Below, in pieces: positions 1-5,996 of a stretch of 19,666 nucleotides of DNA. The stretch is from JBBIRM01 sp037441765 (GTDB lineage: Bacteria > Desulfobacterota > BSN033 > UBA1163): the NCBI GenBank assembly GCA_037441765.1, contig JBBIRM010000040.1, forward strand, positions 1-19,666, written 5' to 3'. The notes beneath the pieces are model-generated. The model was not told where the DNA came from and did not search any database. It saw only the letters and a list, made by a program, of their open reading frames with translations. How positions within the stretch are numbered: position 1 is the stretch's first letter; each line of letters starts with the position of its first letter. Position numbers and translations under genes: made by a program.

Positions 1-1
1 T

Positions 2-688
2 TCCCCACTTCACAATAACCTTTCCATGGCCCTGGGTTCATCAGCCCTTTCTCTTTATGAATTGACAAAAGCCTATGCTGTTTTTGCCAACCAAGGTCGT
101 CTCTTTAAGCCCATCTTTATTAAGAAGATACTTGATAGGAATGGGAATCTTCTGGAGGAGAATCTCCCCTTGAACTACCCAACCGAGGCCACAAATGGGG
201 AACCTGTGATCAGTCCTCAAACCGCTTACCTTATGACATCACTCCTGATGGGTGTTGTTCAACATGGAACTGGTTGGAGGGCAAAAAAACTCGGAAGACC
301 CGTAGCAGGTAAGACTGGAACCACAGACCATTTTATGGATGCTTGGTTCATCGGATATAGCCCTGAATATATTACGGGTGTCTGGGTTGGATTTGATGAA
401 GAGAGGTCCCTTGGTGAAAATGAAACAGGGGCAAGGGCCGCTTCCCCAATTTGGGTCTCTTTTATGTCCAGGGCATTGATAGATCACCCAGTAAAGAATT
501 TTCCTATTCCAGAAGGGATTGAATTTTTAAAGGTCAATCCAGAGACAGGTGAGATAAGTTTGGGAAAGGAGGCTATACTCGAGTGTTTTAAGGAAGGGAC
601 AACACCTGACCAAAAACCAACTCCCCAGGTAATTCCTACCACAGATTTCTTCAAATTTGATTTGAATCTTTCTTCAAAGTCAAGGTAG
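2..688 (+). CDS. Penicillin-binding protein 1A-type, C-terminal part (5' end outside window)
   Basis: This is the C-terminal end of a class A (bifunctional) penicillin-binding protein, a periplasmic, membrane-anchored peptidoglycan glycosyltransferase/transpeptidase. The reading frame is open from base 2, upstream of the first ATG at 26, and the residues before that ATG (PLHNNLS) continue into MALGSSALSLYELTKAYAVFANQG, which is typical of the family, so 26 is an internal Met and the gene is cut by the window edge. The visible part carries the third penicillin-binding motif KTGTT (in AGKTGTT, about bases 308-328), followed by the usual DAWFIGYSPEYITGVWVGFD block. The catalytic SxxK and SxN motifs and the glycosyltransferase domain lie outside the window. 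A short Pro/Thr-rich tail closes the protein. It converges on the tRNA gene; no strong terminator hairpin is visible in 689-729. The class is secure; the exact paralog (PBP1A/1B/1C) is less so, PBP1A being the best fit. Confidence 0.93.
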   Translation, partial: SPLHNNLSMALGSSALSLYELTKAYAVFANQGRLFKPIFIKKILDRNGNLLEENLPLNYPTEATNGEPVISPQTAYLMTSLLMGVVQHGTGWRAKKLGRPVAGKTGTTDHFMDAWFIGYSPEYITGVWVGFDEERSLGENETGARAASPIWVSFMSRALIDHPVKNFPIPEGIEFLKVNPETGEISLGKEAILECFKEGTTPDQKPTPQVIPTTDFFKFDLNLSSKSR

Positions 689-729
689 GATGATAAAAAC
701 TCTATTTCAGTTAACCCATTGATTTTATT

Positions 730-818
730 TGGTGCCGAAGAGGGGACTCGAACCCCTACGAGGGCAATTCCTCACTAGACCCTGAATCTAGCGCGTCTTC
801 CAATTCCGCCACTTCGGC
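730..818 (-). tRNA. tRNA-Leu (anticodon CAG)
   Basis: On the minus strand the sequence folds as a class II tRNA. The 7-bp acceptor stem is GCCGAAG paired with CTTCGGC, followed by discriminator A and an encoded CCA (complement of 730-732). The anticodon stem CTAGA/TCTAG encloses the loop TTCAGGG, giving anticodon CAG (complement of 782-784), which reads CUG leucine codons. The long variable arm (GAGG...CCTC) is expected of tRNA-Leu, and the T arm AGGGG-TTCGAGT-CCCCT is canonical. It stands alone between convergent pbp and divergent ribF, with its own promoter candidate upstream. No integrase or duplicated tRNA 3' end was seen nearby, so there is no sign of use as an attachment site. Confidence 0.96.
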
Positions 819-851
819 CTTTCAAATCGGTCTAATTGAAAATGATAATCT

Positions 852-881
852 ATTATTTTATATTTTTTTAAGGAAAGTCAA
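852..881 (-). promoter_or_regulatory. Candidate sigma-70 promoter for tRNA-Leu
   Basis: Read on the minus strand: -35 TTGACT (complement of 876-881), an 18-bp spacer, then -10 AATAAT (complement of 852-857; one mismatch to TATAAT). Transcription would start near 845, about 27 bases before the mature tRNA 5' end at 818, a plausible leader. The region is AT-rich and a rival -10 (TAAAAT, 15-bp spacer) overlaps, so the exact hexamer is uncertain. Confidence 0.5.
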
Positions 882-970
882 GTTTTGGCAAAGGGATTTC
901 TGAATAAATCCTCAATTCATAAATTCATTTTAAATATTTTTTAGAAGTCTCAAAACCTTTCTTTAAAAGT

Positions 971-1912
971 ATGCAAATTATTGTTGGAATTGACCATTTA
1001 AAAAGATCTTTTCGGAACCCAGTCATCACCCTTGGAAACTTTGATGGAGTTCACTTAGGCCACCAAAAAATATTTTCAAGAGTCAAGGAAGAAGCCTCCA
1101 AGTTTGACGGAGAAGGCATCGTCATTACATTTGAACCACATCCCTTAAAAATCCTTGCTCCAGAAAGGTTTCTTCCTCTTCTTACACCTTTTAAAAAGAA
1201 GATGATGCTTATTGAAAAATCCGGAATTGAAACGGTTCTTTGTATTGAATTTACCACTGCATTTTCTGAGATTTCTCCAGATGCGTTTATCAAGGATATT
1301 TTATTAGAGAAGATTAAAGTCAAGAAAATTATCATTGGCTATAATTACCATTTTGGTAAAAATCAAATGGGTAATGCACAAACCCTCCTTCAAGCAGGCA
1401 AGCGCTTTCATTTTGAGGTAGAGGTAGTTGAACCATTACAGATTGGGAATACCATCGTAAGCAGTTCTAAGATAAGGGAGTTAATCAAAGAAGGTCTGGT
1501 GGAGGAGGCATCGAGGTTACTGGGAAGGAATTACCCCATGAGTGGAAAGGTAGTAGAAGGGGCCAAAAGAGGAAAGGCCTTGGGTTTTCCTACCGCTAAC
1601 CTTGAGATTGCAGATGGGCTTTATCCTAAAAATGGGGTTTATGCAGTAGACGTTCTATGGAATCAAACGTTTTTCCAGGGCCTTGCTAATATCGGATCCA
1701 ATCCCACCTTCTCCCCCTATTCCCAACGTCTATCTTTAGAGGTTTACATTATAGATTTCAATAAAGAGATCTATGGCGAGGAAGTCGAAATCCAATTTAG
1801 AAGAAGGATTAGGGATGAAATTCCATTTGAATCCCCTCTGCACCTGATTGAACAGATTAGAAAAGATATTGAGTGGGCAAAGGAAAACGTATTTAAGACA
1901 AAAGCCTCTTAA
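971..1912 (+). CDS. ribF: Bifunctional riboflavin kinase / FAD synthetase
   Basis: A 313-residue cytosolic enzyme that phosphorylates riboflavin to FMN and then adenylates FMN to FAD. The N-terminal nucleotidyltransferase (FAD synthetase) domain shows GNFDGVHLGHQ at residues 22-32, GYNYHFGK at 123-130 and SSSKIRE at 164-170, the counterpart of the family's SSTxIR motif. The C-terminal flavokinase domain shows GFPTAN at 205-210, NGVYAV at 221-226, NIGSNPTF at 240-247 and LEVY near 256-259, whose Glu is the usual catalytic base. Length and domain order are standard for bacterial RibF. The start at 971 gives the natural MQII... N terminus, but no clear Shine-Dalgarno precedes it. No FMN riboswitch is evident upstream. 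It is a single-gene unit, tail-to-tail with lepB. Confidence 0.96.
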   Translation: MQIIVGIDHLKRSFRNPVITLGNFDGVHLGHQKIFSRVKEEASKFDGEGIVITFEPHPLKILAPERFLPLLTPFKKKMMLIEKSGIETVLCIEFTTAFSEISPDAFIKDILLEKIKVKKIIIGYNYHFGKNQMGNAQTLLQAGKRFHFEVEVVEPLQIGNTIVSSSKIRELIKEGLVEEASRLLGRNYPMSGKVVEGAKRGKALGFPTANLEIADGLYPKNGVYAVDVLWNQTFFQGLANIGSNPTFSPYSQRLSLEVYIIDFNKEIYGEEVEIQFRRRIRDEIPFESPLHLIEQIRKDIEWAKENVFKTKAS

Positions 1913-1934
1913 AAAGGCTTTAAACCAATTTTTT
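1901..1934 (+). terminator. Possible weak terminator hairpin at the end of ribF
   Basis: AAAGCCT (1901-1907) and AGGCTTT (1915-1921) can form a 7-bp stem with a 7-base loop that includes the ribF stop codon. A run of six T lies at 1929-1934, after a 7-base gap. The gap and the modest GC content make this a weak intrinsic terminator at best. It sits between the converging ribF and lepB genes and could serve either direction. Confidence 0.35.
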
Positions 1935-2001
1935 ACTCCAAGAGGAATTTCATTATCACCCCCCAGCATAGATTATATGGTTTCCAACGAGGGGCTTAAG
2001 G

Positions 2002-2622
2002 CTAACGGATCAACTTTCCCAATCGGGCCCATCGGACCTTATCCAGAAGACTCTGCGCATACCAATCAAGAGAGAAATAGATGATGAAGGCTTTCCCTTT
2101 AACTTCATTAAGATGTACGAAACCCCAAAACCGACTATCCTGACTGTTATCTCGATTATCTCCTAAAACAAAGAGGCTATCTTTTGGAACAACATAAGGG
2201 CCGTATCGATCTATGGATGGAAGAATCCTTTTTAAGTCGCCCTGTTCTGTATAATGTCCCCATGGATCATCTATTAATTTATCATTTATGTAGATCTTAT
2301 TCTGAATGATCTCAACCTTCTCCCCCTCCAAACCGATCACCCTCTTGATAAAGTCCTTTGAACGGTCTTTTGGAAAAATGAAGACGATGATGTCTCCTCT
2401 TTTAGGGGTCTTATAGGAAAAGAGTTTCTTATTTGTAAAAGGGATCTTCACCCCATAGATAAATTTGTTAACCAGAATGTGATCTCCCACTAATAGGGTG
2501 GGCTCCATCGAACTTGAAGGAATTTTAAAGGCTTGAACAATAAAGGTTCGAATGAAAAGTGCAATTAGGATTGCAATGAGGATGGGTTCAATATATTCTT
2601 TAAAAAATTTTTTCTTTCTCAT
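2002..2622 (-). CDS. lepB: Signal peptidase I
   Basis: A 206-residue type I leader peptidase, an inner-membrane Ser/Lys protease that removes signal peptides from exported proteins. One N-terminal membrane segment lies at about residues 11-30 (EPILIAILIALFIRTFIVQAF). The nucleophile is Ser38 in PSSSMEPT; the general-base Lys93 lies in FIKRVIGLEG; and the conserved box E GDNRDNSQDSRFWG is present near residue 154. There is a single N-terminal transmembrane segment and a short catalytic domain, so it is the compact form rather than the long two-TM enterobacterial form. A Shine-Dalgarno (GGAG, about 8 bases upstream of the ATG) supports the start. It follows the carbon-nitrogen hydrolase gene by 24 bp and is probably co-transcribed with it. 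Exported pilus components would be among general substrates, but type IV pilins themselves use PilD, not this enzyme. Confidence 0.96.
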   Translation of the reverse strand: MRKKKFFKEYIEPILIAILIALFIRTFIVQAFKIPSSSMEPTLLVGDHILVNKFIYGVKIPFTNKKLFSYKTPKRGDIIVFIFPKDRSKDFIKRVIGLEGEKVEIIQNKIYINDKLIDDPWGHYTEQGDLKRILPSIDRYGPYVVPKDSLFVLGDNRDNSQDSRFWGFVHLNEVKGKAFIIYFSLDWYAQSLLDKVRWARLGKLIR

Positions 2623-2646
2623 CTTCTCTCCAAAACCTCTCTTCTT

Positions 2647-3459
2647 TCAGGAAATTTCTTTATAAATTTCAGGTCTCCGATCTTTAAAAAATGGCCATTC
2701 CCTTCTGACCTTTTCAATTTTTTTCAAATCTATTTCAATTAAGGCAATAGCCTCCTTCATTCCTGTCGGCTTATCTAAAAACTCTCCCTCAGGCGAAACG
2801 CAAAAGGACCGACCGTAGAAATCCTGTTTCTCTTCGCTTCCCACCCGGTTCACCCTGAAGATATAGACTCCATTGGAAATGGCATGACTCGCAATCATAA
2901 TCTCCCACTTCCTCTGGGATGCAAAGGCAGCGGCAGTTGGAGAAAAGATGATTTGAGCCCCCTTTAGTGCCAAGATCCTTGAACCTTCAGGAAAGAAATT
3001 GTCCCAACAGATTTGAATTCCAATCAGAGCAAACTTTGTCTTAAAGATTGGAAAGCCAAGATTCCCAGGCGAAAAATAGAATTTTTCCTCCCAGAGGGGA
3101 ATTTGAGGAATATGGATTTTTCGATAACAACCTAAAATCTCTCCTCCTGCATCGATGACCACAGCGGAGTTAAAATACCTTCCCTCCCCATCTTCCTCAA
3201 AAATAGGACAGATCAAGACCACCCCAAACTCCTCTGCTAACCTCCTCATCCTAAGGATGGTTGGACCTTCCACCCTTTCCGCCAACGAGAAATGGCGTTT
3301 ATCCATTTCTCTCGGGAACCAGTGTGTGGAAAACAACTCCTGGAAACAGATGATATGGGCCCCCTTTTCTATTGCAATCTTTGCGAATTGAATAGCCTTT
3401 TCTACGTTCCGTCCTTTTTCTTCGGAACAGGAGATTTGGATTCCTGCCAACTTAATCAA
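2647..3459 (-). CDS. Carbon-nitrogen hydrolase (nitrilase superfamily amidase)
   Basis: A 270-residue cytosolic amidohydrolase of the nitrilase superfamily. The catalytic triad is visible: Glu41 in CFQELF, Lys114 in YRKIHIP and Cys151 in IGIQICWDNFFPE. The motif YRKIHIPQIP...EKFYFSPG and the block ICWDNFFPEGSRILALKGA resemble N-carbamoylputrescine amidohydrolase (AguB) and beta-ureidopropionase-like enzymes. AguB would hydrolyse N-carbamoylputrescine to putrescine, CO2 and ammonia, but no agmatine deiminase gene (aguA) lies next to it, so the substrate is an inference only. At 270 residues it is slightly shorter than typical AguB (about 290). It is the first gene of a two-gene unit with lepB, behind a good sigma-70 promoter, and is divergent from the response regulator gene. 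Confidence 0.85.
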   Translation of the reverse strand: MIKLAGIQISCSEEKGRNVEKAIQFAKIAIEKGAHIICFQELFSTHWFPREMDKRHFSLAERVEGPTILRMRRLAEEFGVVLICPIFEEDGEGRYFNSAVVIDAGGEILGCYRKIHIPQIPLWEEKFYFSPGNLGFPIFKTKFALIGIQICWDNFFPEGSRILALKGAQIIFSPTAAAFASQRKWEIMIASHAISNGVYIFRVNRVGSEEKQDFYGRSFCVSPEGEFLDKPTGMKEAIALIEIDLKKIEKVRREWPFFKDRRPEIYKEIS

Positions 3460-3489
3460 AGGAGCCCCTTCTGATAAAAAATTTCAAAA

Positions 3490-3518
3490 ATGCTAACAAA
3501 GTTAAGATGGAGTGTCAA
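3490..3518 (-). promoter_or_regulatory. Sigma-70 promoter for the hydrolase-lepB unit
   Basis: On the minus strand there is a perfect -35 TTGACA (complement of 3513-3518), a 17-bp spacer and a -10 TAGCAT (complement of 3490-3495; 4 of 6). A second TTGACA lies 8 bp further upstream (complement of 3521-3526). Transcription would begin about 25 bases before the ATG at 3459. This is one of the clearest sigma-70 candidates in the window. Confidence 0.65.
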
Positions 3519-3575
3519 GTTGTCAATAAGAGATTTCTGGAAAAGTCATTGAAAGATTGGGGAGGAATATTTTTA

Positions 3576-3603
3576 TTGCAATTTTTTATTTAAAATTTAT
3601 AAT
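3576..3603 (+). promoter_or_regulatory. Candidate sigma-70 promoter for the response regulator/kinase pair
   Basis: TTGCAA (3576-3581), a 16-bp spacer, then a perfect TATAAT (3598-3603). The predicted start near 3610 would leave a leader of about 35 bases before the ATG at 3645. The surrounding sequence is very AT-rich, so a chance -10 match is possible. Confidence 0.5.
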
Positions 3604-3644
3604 GTTATTGAATTCTTGCTCATTATAAATGAAATGGTAAAAAA

Positions 3645-4337
3645 ATGAAAATTCTTGTTGTTGAGGATGAGAAGAAGGTAGCCAGTTTCATCAAGAAAGG
3701 GCTTGAGGAAGAACATTATGCGGTCGATTGCGCCTATGATGGGGAGACCGGTCTCTATATGGCAGAAGTCAATGAGTATGACTTGATTGTCCTTGATCTG
3801 ATGATCCCCAAAATAGATGGGTTAGAGGTTTTAAGAAGAATTCGAGATAAAAAGATTAACATTCCTGTCTTGGTATTAACTGCAAAGGATTCAGTTGAAG
3901 ATATTGTTAGGGGCCTGGATTCTGGATGTGATGATTACTTAACAAAGCCCTTTGAATTTAAAGAATTTTTGGCCAGAGTCAGGGCCCTTCTAAGACGCGA
4001 AAGGATGGAAAAAGAACCTCTATTAAAAATCTCTGACCTGACCCTATCTCCAATTACCCATAAAGTGACCCGTGGGGGGAGAGAAATTGAACTTACCAGT
4101 AAGGAATATGCCTTATTAGAATATTTTATGAGAAACCCGGATAAGGTACTTACTCGAACTATGATTTCAGAACATGTCTGGGATTCAACCTTCGATACAA
4201 TGACCAATGTAGTGGATGTCTACGTCAACTACCTTAGGAAAAAGATCGATAAAGATTTTGAACCCAAACTCATCCATACCATTCGAGGCGTCGGTTATAT
4301 TCTTACTGCCAAGAAACATGAAGCAAAAAGGGAATGA
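3645..4337 (+). CDS. OmpR/PhoB-family response regulator (CusR/CopR-like)
   Basis: A 230-residue DNA-binding response regulator. The N-terminal receiver domain (about 1-117) has the acidic pocket E7-D8, phospho-acceptor Asp51 in VLDLMIP, Thr79 in LVLTAKD and Lys101 in LTKPF. The C-terminal winged-helix domain (about 130-225) shows ELTSKEYALLEYFMRNP, the recognition-helix region TMTNVVDVYVNYLRKKI and the closing RGVGYIL hairpin, all typical of OmpR/PhoB. The overall style is closest to the heavy-metal (CusR/CopR) branch, but no metal efflux gene is present in the window, so its target is unknown. No strong Shine-Dalgarno precedes the ATG. The stop codon abuts the start of the kinase gene, which implies translational coupling and a cognate pair. 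Confidence 0.93.
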   Translation: MKILVVEDEKKVASFIKKGLEEEHYAVDCAYDGETGLYMAEVNEYDLIVLDLMIPKIDGLEVLRRIRDKKINIPVLVLTAKDSVEDIVRGLDSGCDDYLTKPFEFKEFLARVRALLRRERMEKEPLLKISDLTLSPITHKVTRGGREIELTSKEYALLEYFMRNPDKVLTRTMISEHVWDSTFDTMTNVVDVYVNYLRKKIDKDFEPKLIHTIRGVGYILTAKKHEAKRE

Positions 4338-5762
4338 ATGCACTTAGGAAGTCTTCGATTTAAACTCACCCTATGGTATGTTTTAATTTTGGGAATCCTG
4401 CTGATCGCCTTCAGCACCTTCTTGTACCTCACCCTTTCCAAGAGCCTCTACCAAGATGTGGACCATAAATTGAGATCGTTAGCGGAGTTGATCGCTTCAG
4501 AATCTGTTTCTCCAATGTCGAAATTCAGTTTTGGGAATATCGATCAAACACTCGAATCATCGCTAAACCTCAAGCCAATTGGGAAATTTATCCAAGTTCT
4601 CGATGAGTCAGGTCGAATTGGCCGAAAATCTGAAAATTTAAGAAATGTCCAACTCCCCATCAGTTTGAACGCCCTTAAAAATGCCTCCAAAGGCCTCCTA
4701 ACATATGAAACCAATCGTGTCTTTGGAAATATCCCTCTCCGAATCCTAACCTTCCCAGTAATGGAACATAATCAAATCTCAAAGATTATTCAGGTTGCCT
4801 CTTCCTTAGAAGATGTAGAGGAGGCGCTCAACACACTTTTTATTATTCTCATCATCGCTGTTCCTTCTGCCTTGATGATTGCAAGTTTAGGCGGACAATT
4901 TCTTGCCAGTAAGGCGTTAAAGCCTGTAGACCGTATTACTCAAACTGCCCGCGAAATAACATCCCAGAATCTAAACAAAAGGATCGACCCTCCAAAAGTC
5001 AAAGATGAGATTTCAAGATTGATTGAGACATTCAATGAGATGATCTCAAGATTGGACCAATCTTTCAGGCAGGTCAAACAATTTACTGCGGATGCCTCCC
5101 ACGAACTAAAAACCCCATTAACCATTCTCAAAGGAGAAGTTGAAGTAGCCCTTCGAAAGGAAAGGAGTCTCGAGGATTATGAGCAGGTTCTCAAAAGCAA
5201 TTTAGAGGAGATTAATCGAATGTCGCAGATTGTAGAGGATCTCTTATTACTTTCAAAAGCTGAGATGGGGGAGATCAAACTAAATCAGGAGCAGATCAAT
5301 CTTACTGAAATTTTAAATGGAGTGGTCAGCCAGATGAGCATATTGGCTCAGTCTAAAAAGATTAAAATTGAAACTTCCAATCACTCTAAAGATATACATA
5401 TGATTGGCGATGGACTCCGAATAAGGGAACTTTTTTTAAACCTTATTGAAAATGGAATTAAATATACTGAGTTGGGAGGGGCCATTCATATTACTTTGGA
5501 GAAGGATGGAGAGGCGAATGCCAAAATAATCTTTTCGGATACAGGGATTGGTATATCTAAAGAGGATCAGGCTAAAATATTTGATCGATTTTTTAGAGTA
5601 GACAAGGCCCGATCAAGAGAAGCGGGGGGAAGTGGTTTGGGACTAAGCATCTGCAAATGGATTGTTGAAGCCCATAAAGGTGAGATTAGCGTTGAGAGCG
5701 AATTAGGGAAAGGAAGCACTTTCATCGTTAAATTACCCCTCCAACCCACACCAGCTAAATAG
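4338..5762 (+). CDS. Membrane sensor histidine kinase (CusS-like), partner of the upstream regulator
   Basis: A 474-residue inner-membrane histidine kinase. Transmembrane segments lie at about 12-34 and 166-187, with a periplasmic sensor region of about 130 residues between them. A HAMP linker (about 188-240) follows, then the HisKA dimerisation domain with phospho-accepting His255 in ADASHELKTPL, and a HATPase domain with N box LFLNLIENGIKY (365-376), G1 DTGIG (401-405), F box and G2 GGSGLGL (430-436). Length and layout match heavy-metal-type sensor kinases (CusS/CopS), though the signal cannot be read from the sequence. The ATG starts directly after the regulator's stop codon, and AAAAGGGA just upstream can serve as ribosome binding site. 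Confidence 0.93.
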   Translation: MHLGSLRFKLTLWYVLILGILLIAFSTFLYLTLSKSLYQDVDHKLRSLAELIASESVSPMSKFSFGNIDQTLESSLNLKPIGKFIQVLDESGRIGRKSENLRNVQLPISLNALKNASKGLLTYETNRVFGNIPLRILTFPVMEHNQISKIIQVASSLEDVEEALNTLFIILIIAVPSALMIASLGGQFLASKALKPVDRITQTAREITSQNLNKRIDPPKVKDEISRLIETFNEMISRLDQSFRQVKQFTADASHELKTPLTILKGEVEVALRKERSLEDYEQVLKSNLEEINRMSQIVEDLLLLSKAEMGEIKLNQEQINLTEILNGVVSQMSILAQSKKIKIETSNHSKDIHMIGDGLRIRELFLNLIENGIKYTELGGAIHITLEKDGEANAKIIFSDTGIGISKEDQAKIFDRFFRVDKARSREAGGSGLGLSICKWIVEAHKGEISVESELGKGSTFIVKLPLQPTPAK

Positions 5763-5789
5763 TTTTCAAAAAGGATCAGGATTTGAGGC

Positions 5790-5827
5790 TAAATTGGATA
5801 ATTATTAACCAATTTAAACCTATTTTT
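5790..5827 (+). terminator. Inverted repeat after the kinase gene: terminator or upstream activator site
   Basis: TAAATTGG (5790-5797) is perfectly complementary to CCAATTTA (5809-5816) around an 11-base AT-rich spacer that can pair further. A T-rich stretch (TATTTTT, 5821-5827) follows. It could act as a weak intrinsic terminator for the two-component operon. The stem is AT-rich, so folding would be weak, and its position about 126 bp before the predicted sigma-54 start site also fits an enhancer dyad. Confidence 0.4.
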
Positions 5828-5902
5828 GGCTTTTTAAAGATTTGAAAAGTGGGTGTAAAATAAAATATTTTTAATTTCAAATAGTTAAAAATTGACAAAA
5901 TT

Positions 5903-5918
5903 TGGCACTTATTTTGCT
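5903..5918 (+). promoter_or_regulatory. Sigma-54 (-24/-12) promoter for the pilBTCSR operon
   Basis: TGGCAC (5903-5908), a 5-base spacer and TTGCT (5914-5918) match the RpoN consensus TGGCAC-N5-TTGCW exactly, including the spacing of the invariant GG and GC pairs. The predicted start near 5929 gives a leader of about 65 bases before pilB. PilR, encoded last in this operon, belongs to the enhancer-binding family that activates such promoters. This is the best-supported regulatory site in the window. Confidence 0.75.
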
Positions 5919-5932
5919 TTCAAAATCTTGAC

Positions 5933-5962
5933 TTGACAAAAATTTTGCTTTTTTAATATCCT
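5933..5962 (+). promoter_or_regulatory. Possible additional sigma-70 promoter before pilB
   Basis: A perfect TTGACA (5933-5938) is followed after 18 bp by TATCCT (5957-5962; 4 of 6 to TATAAT). It would start transcription about 25 bases before the pilB start codon. It could provide basal expression when the sigma-54 promoter is silent. The weak -10 keeps this tentative. Confidence 0.3.
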
Positions 5963-5980
5963 ATTAGAATAAGAAAGCAC

Positions 5981-5996
5981 AGGGGTAACAAAATTG
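5981..5996 (+). promoter_or_regulatory. Ribosome binding site and TTG start of pilB
   Basis: AGGGG (5981-5985) lies 8 bases before TTG (5994-5996). An in-frame stop TAA at 5970-5972 excludes any longer protein, and no ATG or GTG occurs in frame between that stop and the family's conserved N-terminal sequence, so the rare start codon TTG is the only reasonable choice. Confidence 0.7.

Noticed and set aside
730..818. tRNA-Leu as an integration site of a mobile element
   Set aside because: No integrase, no repeated tRNA 3' end and no foreign-looking genes were seen on either side.
880..970. FMN riboswitch upstream of ribF
   Set aside because: The leader is short and AT-rich and lacks the conserved RFN-element sequences; no clear sigma-70 promoter was found there either.
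1848..2084. 78-codon plus-strand frame across the ribF/lepB convergent junction
   Set aside because: It overlaps the ends of both real genes, has no ribosome binding site, and its translation looks like read-through of noncoding sequence.
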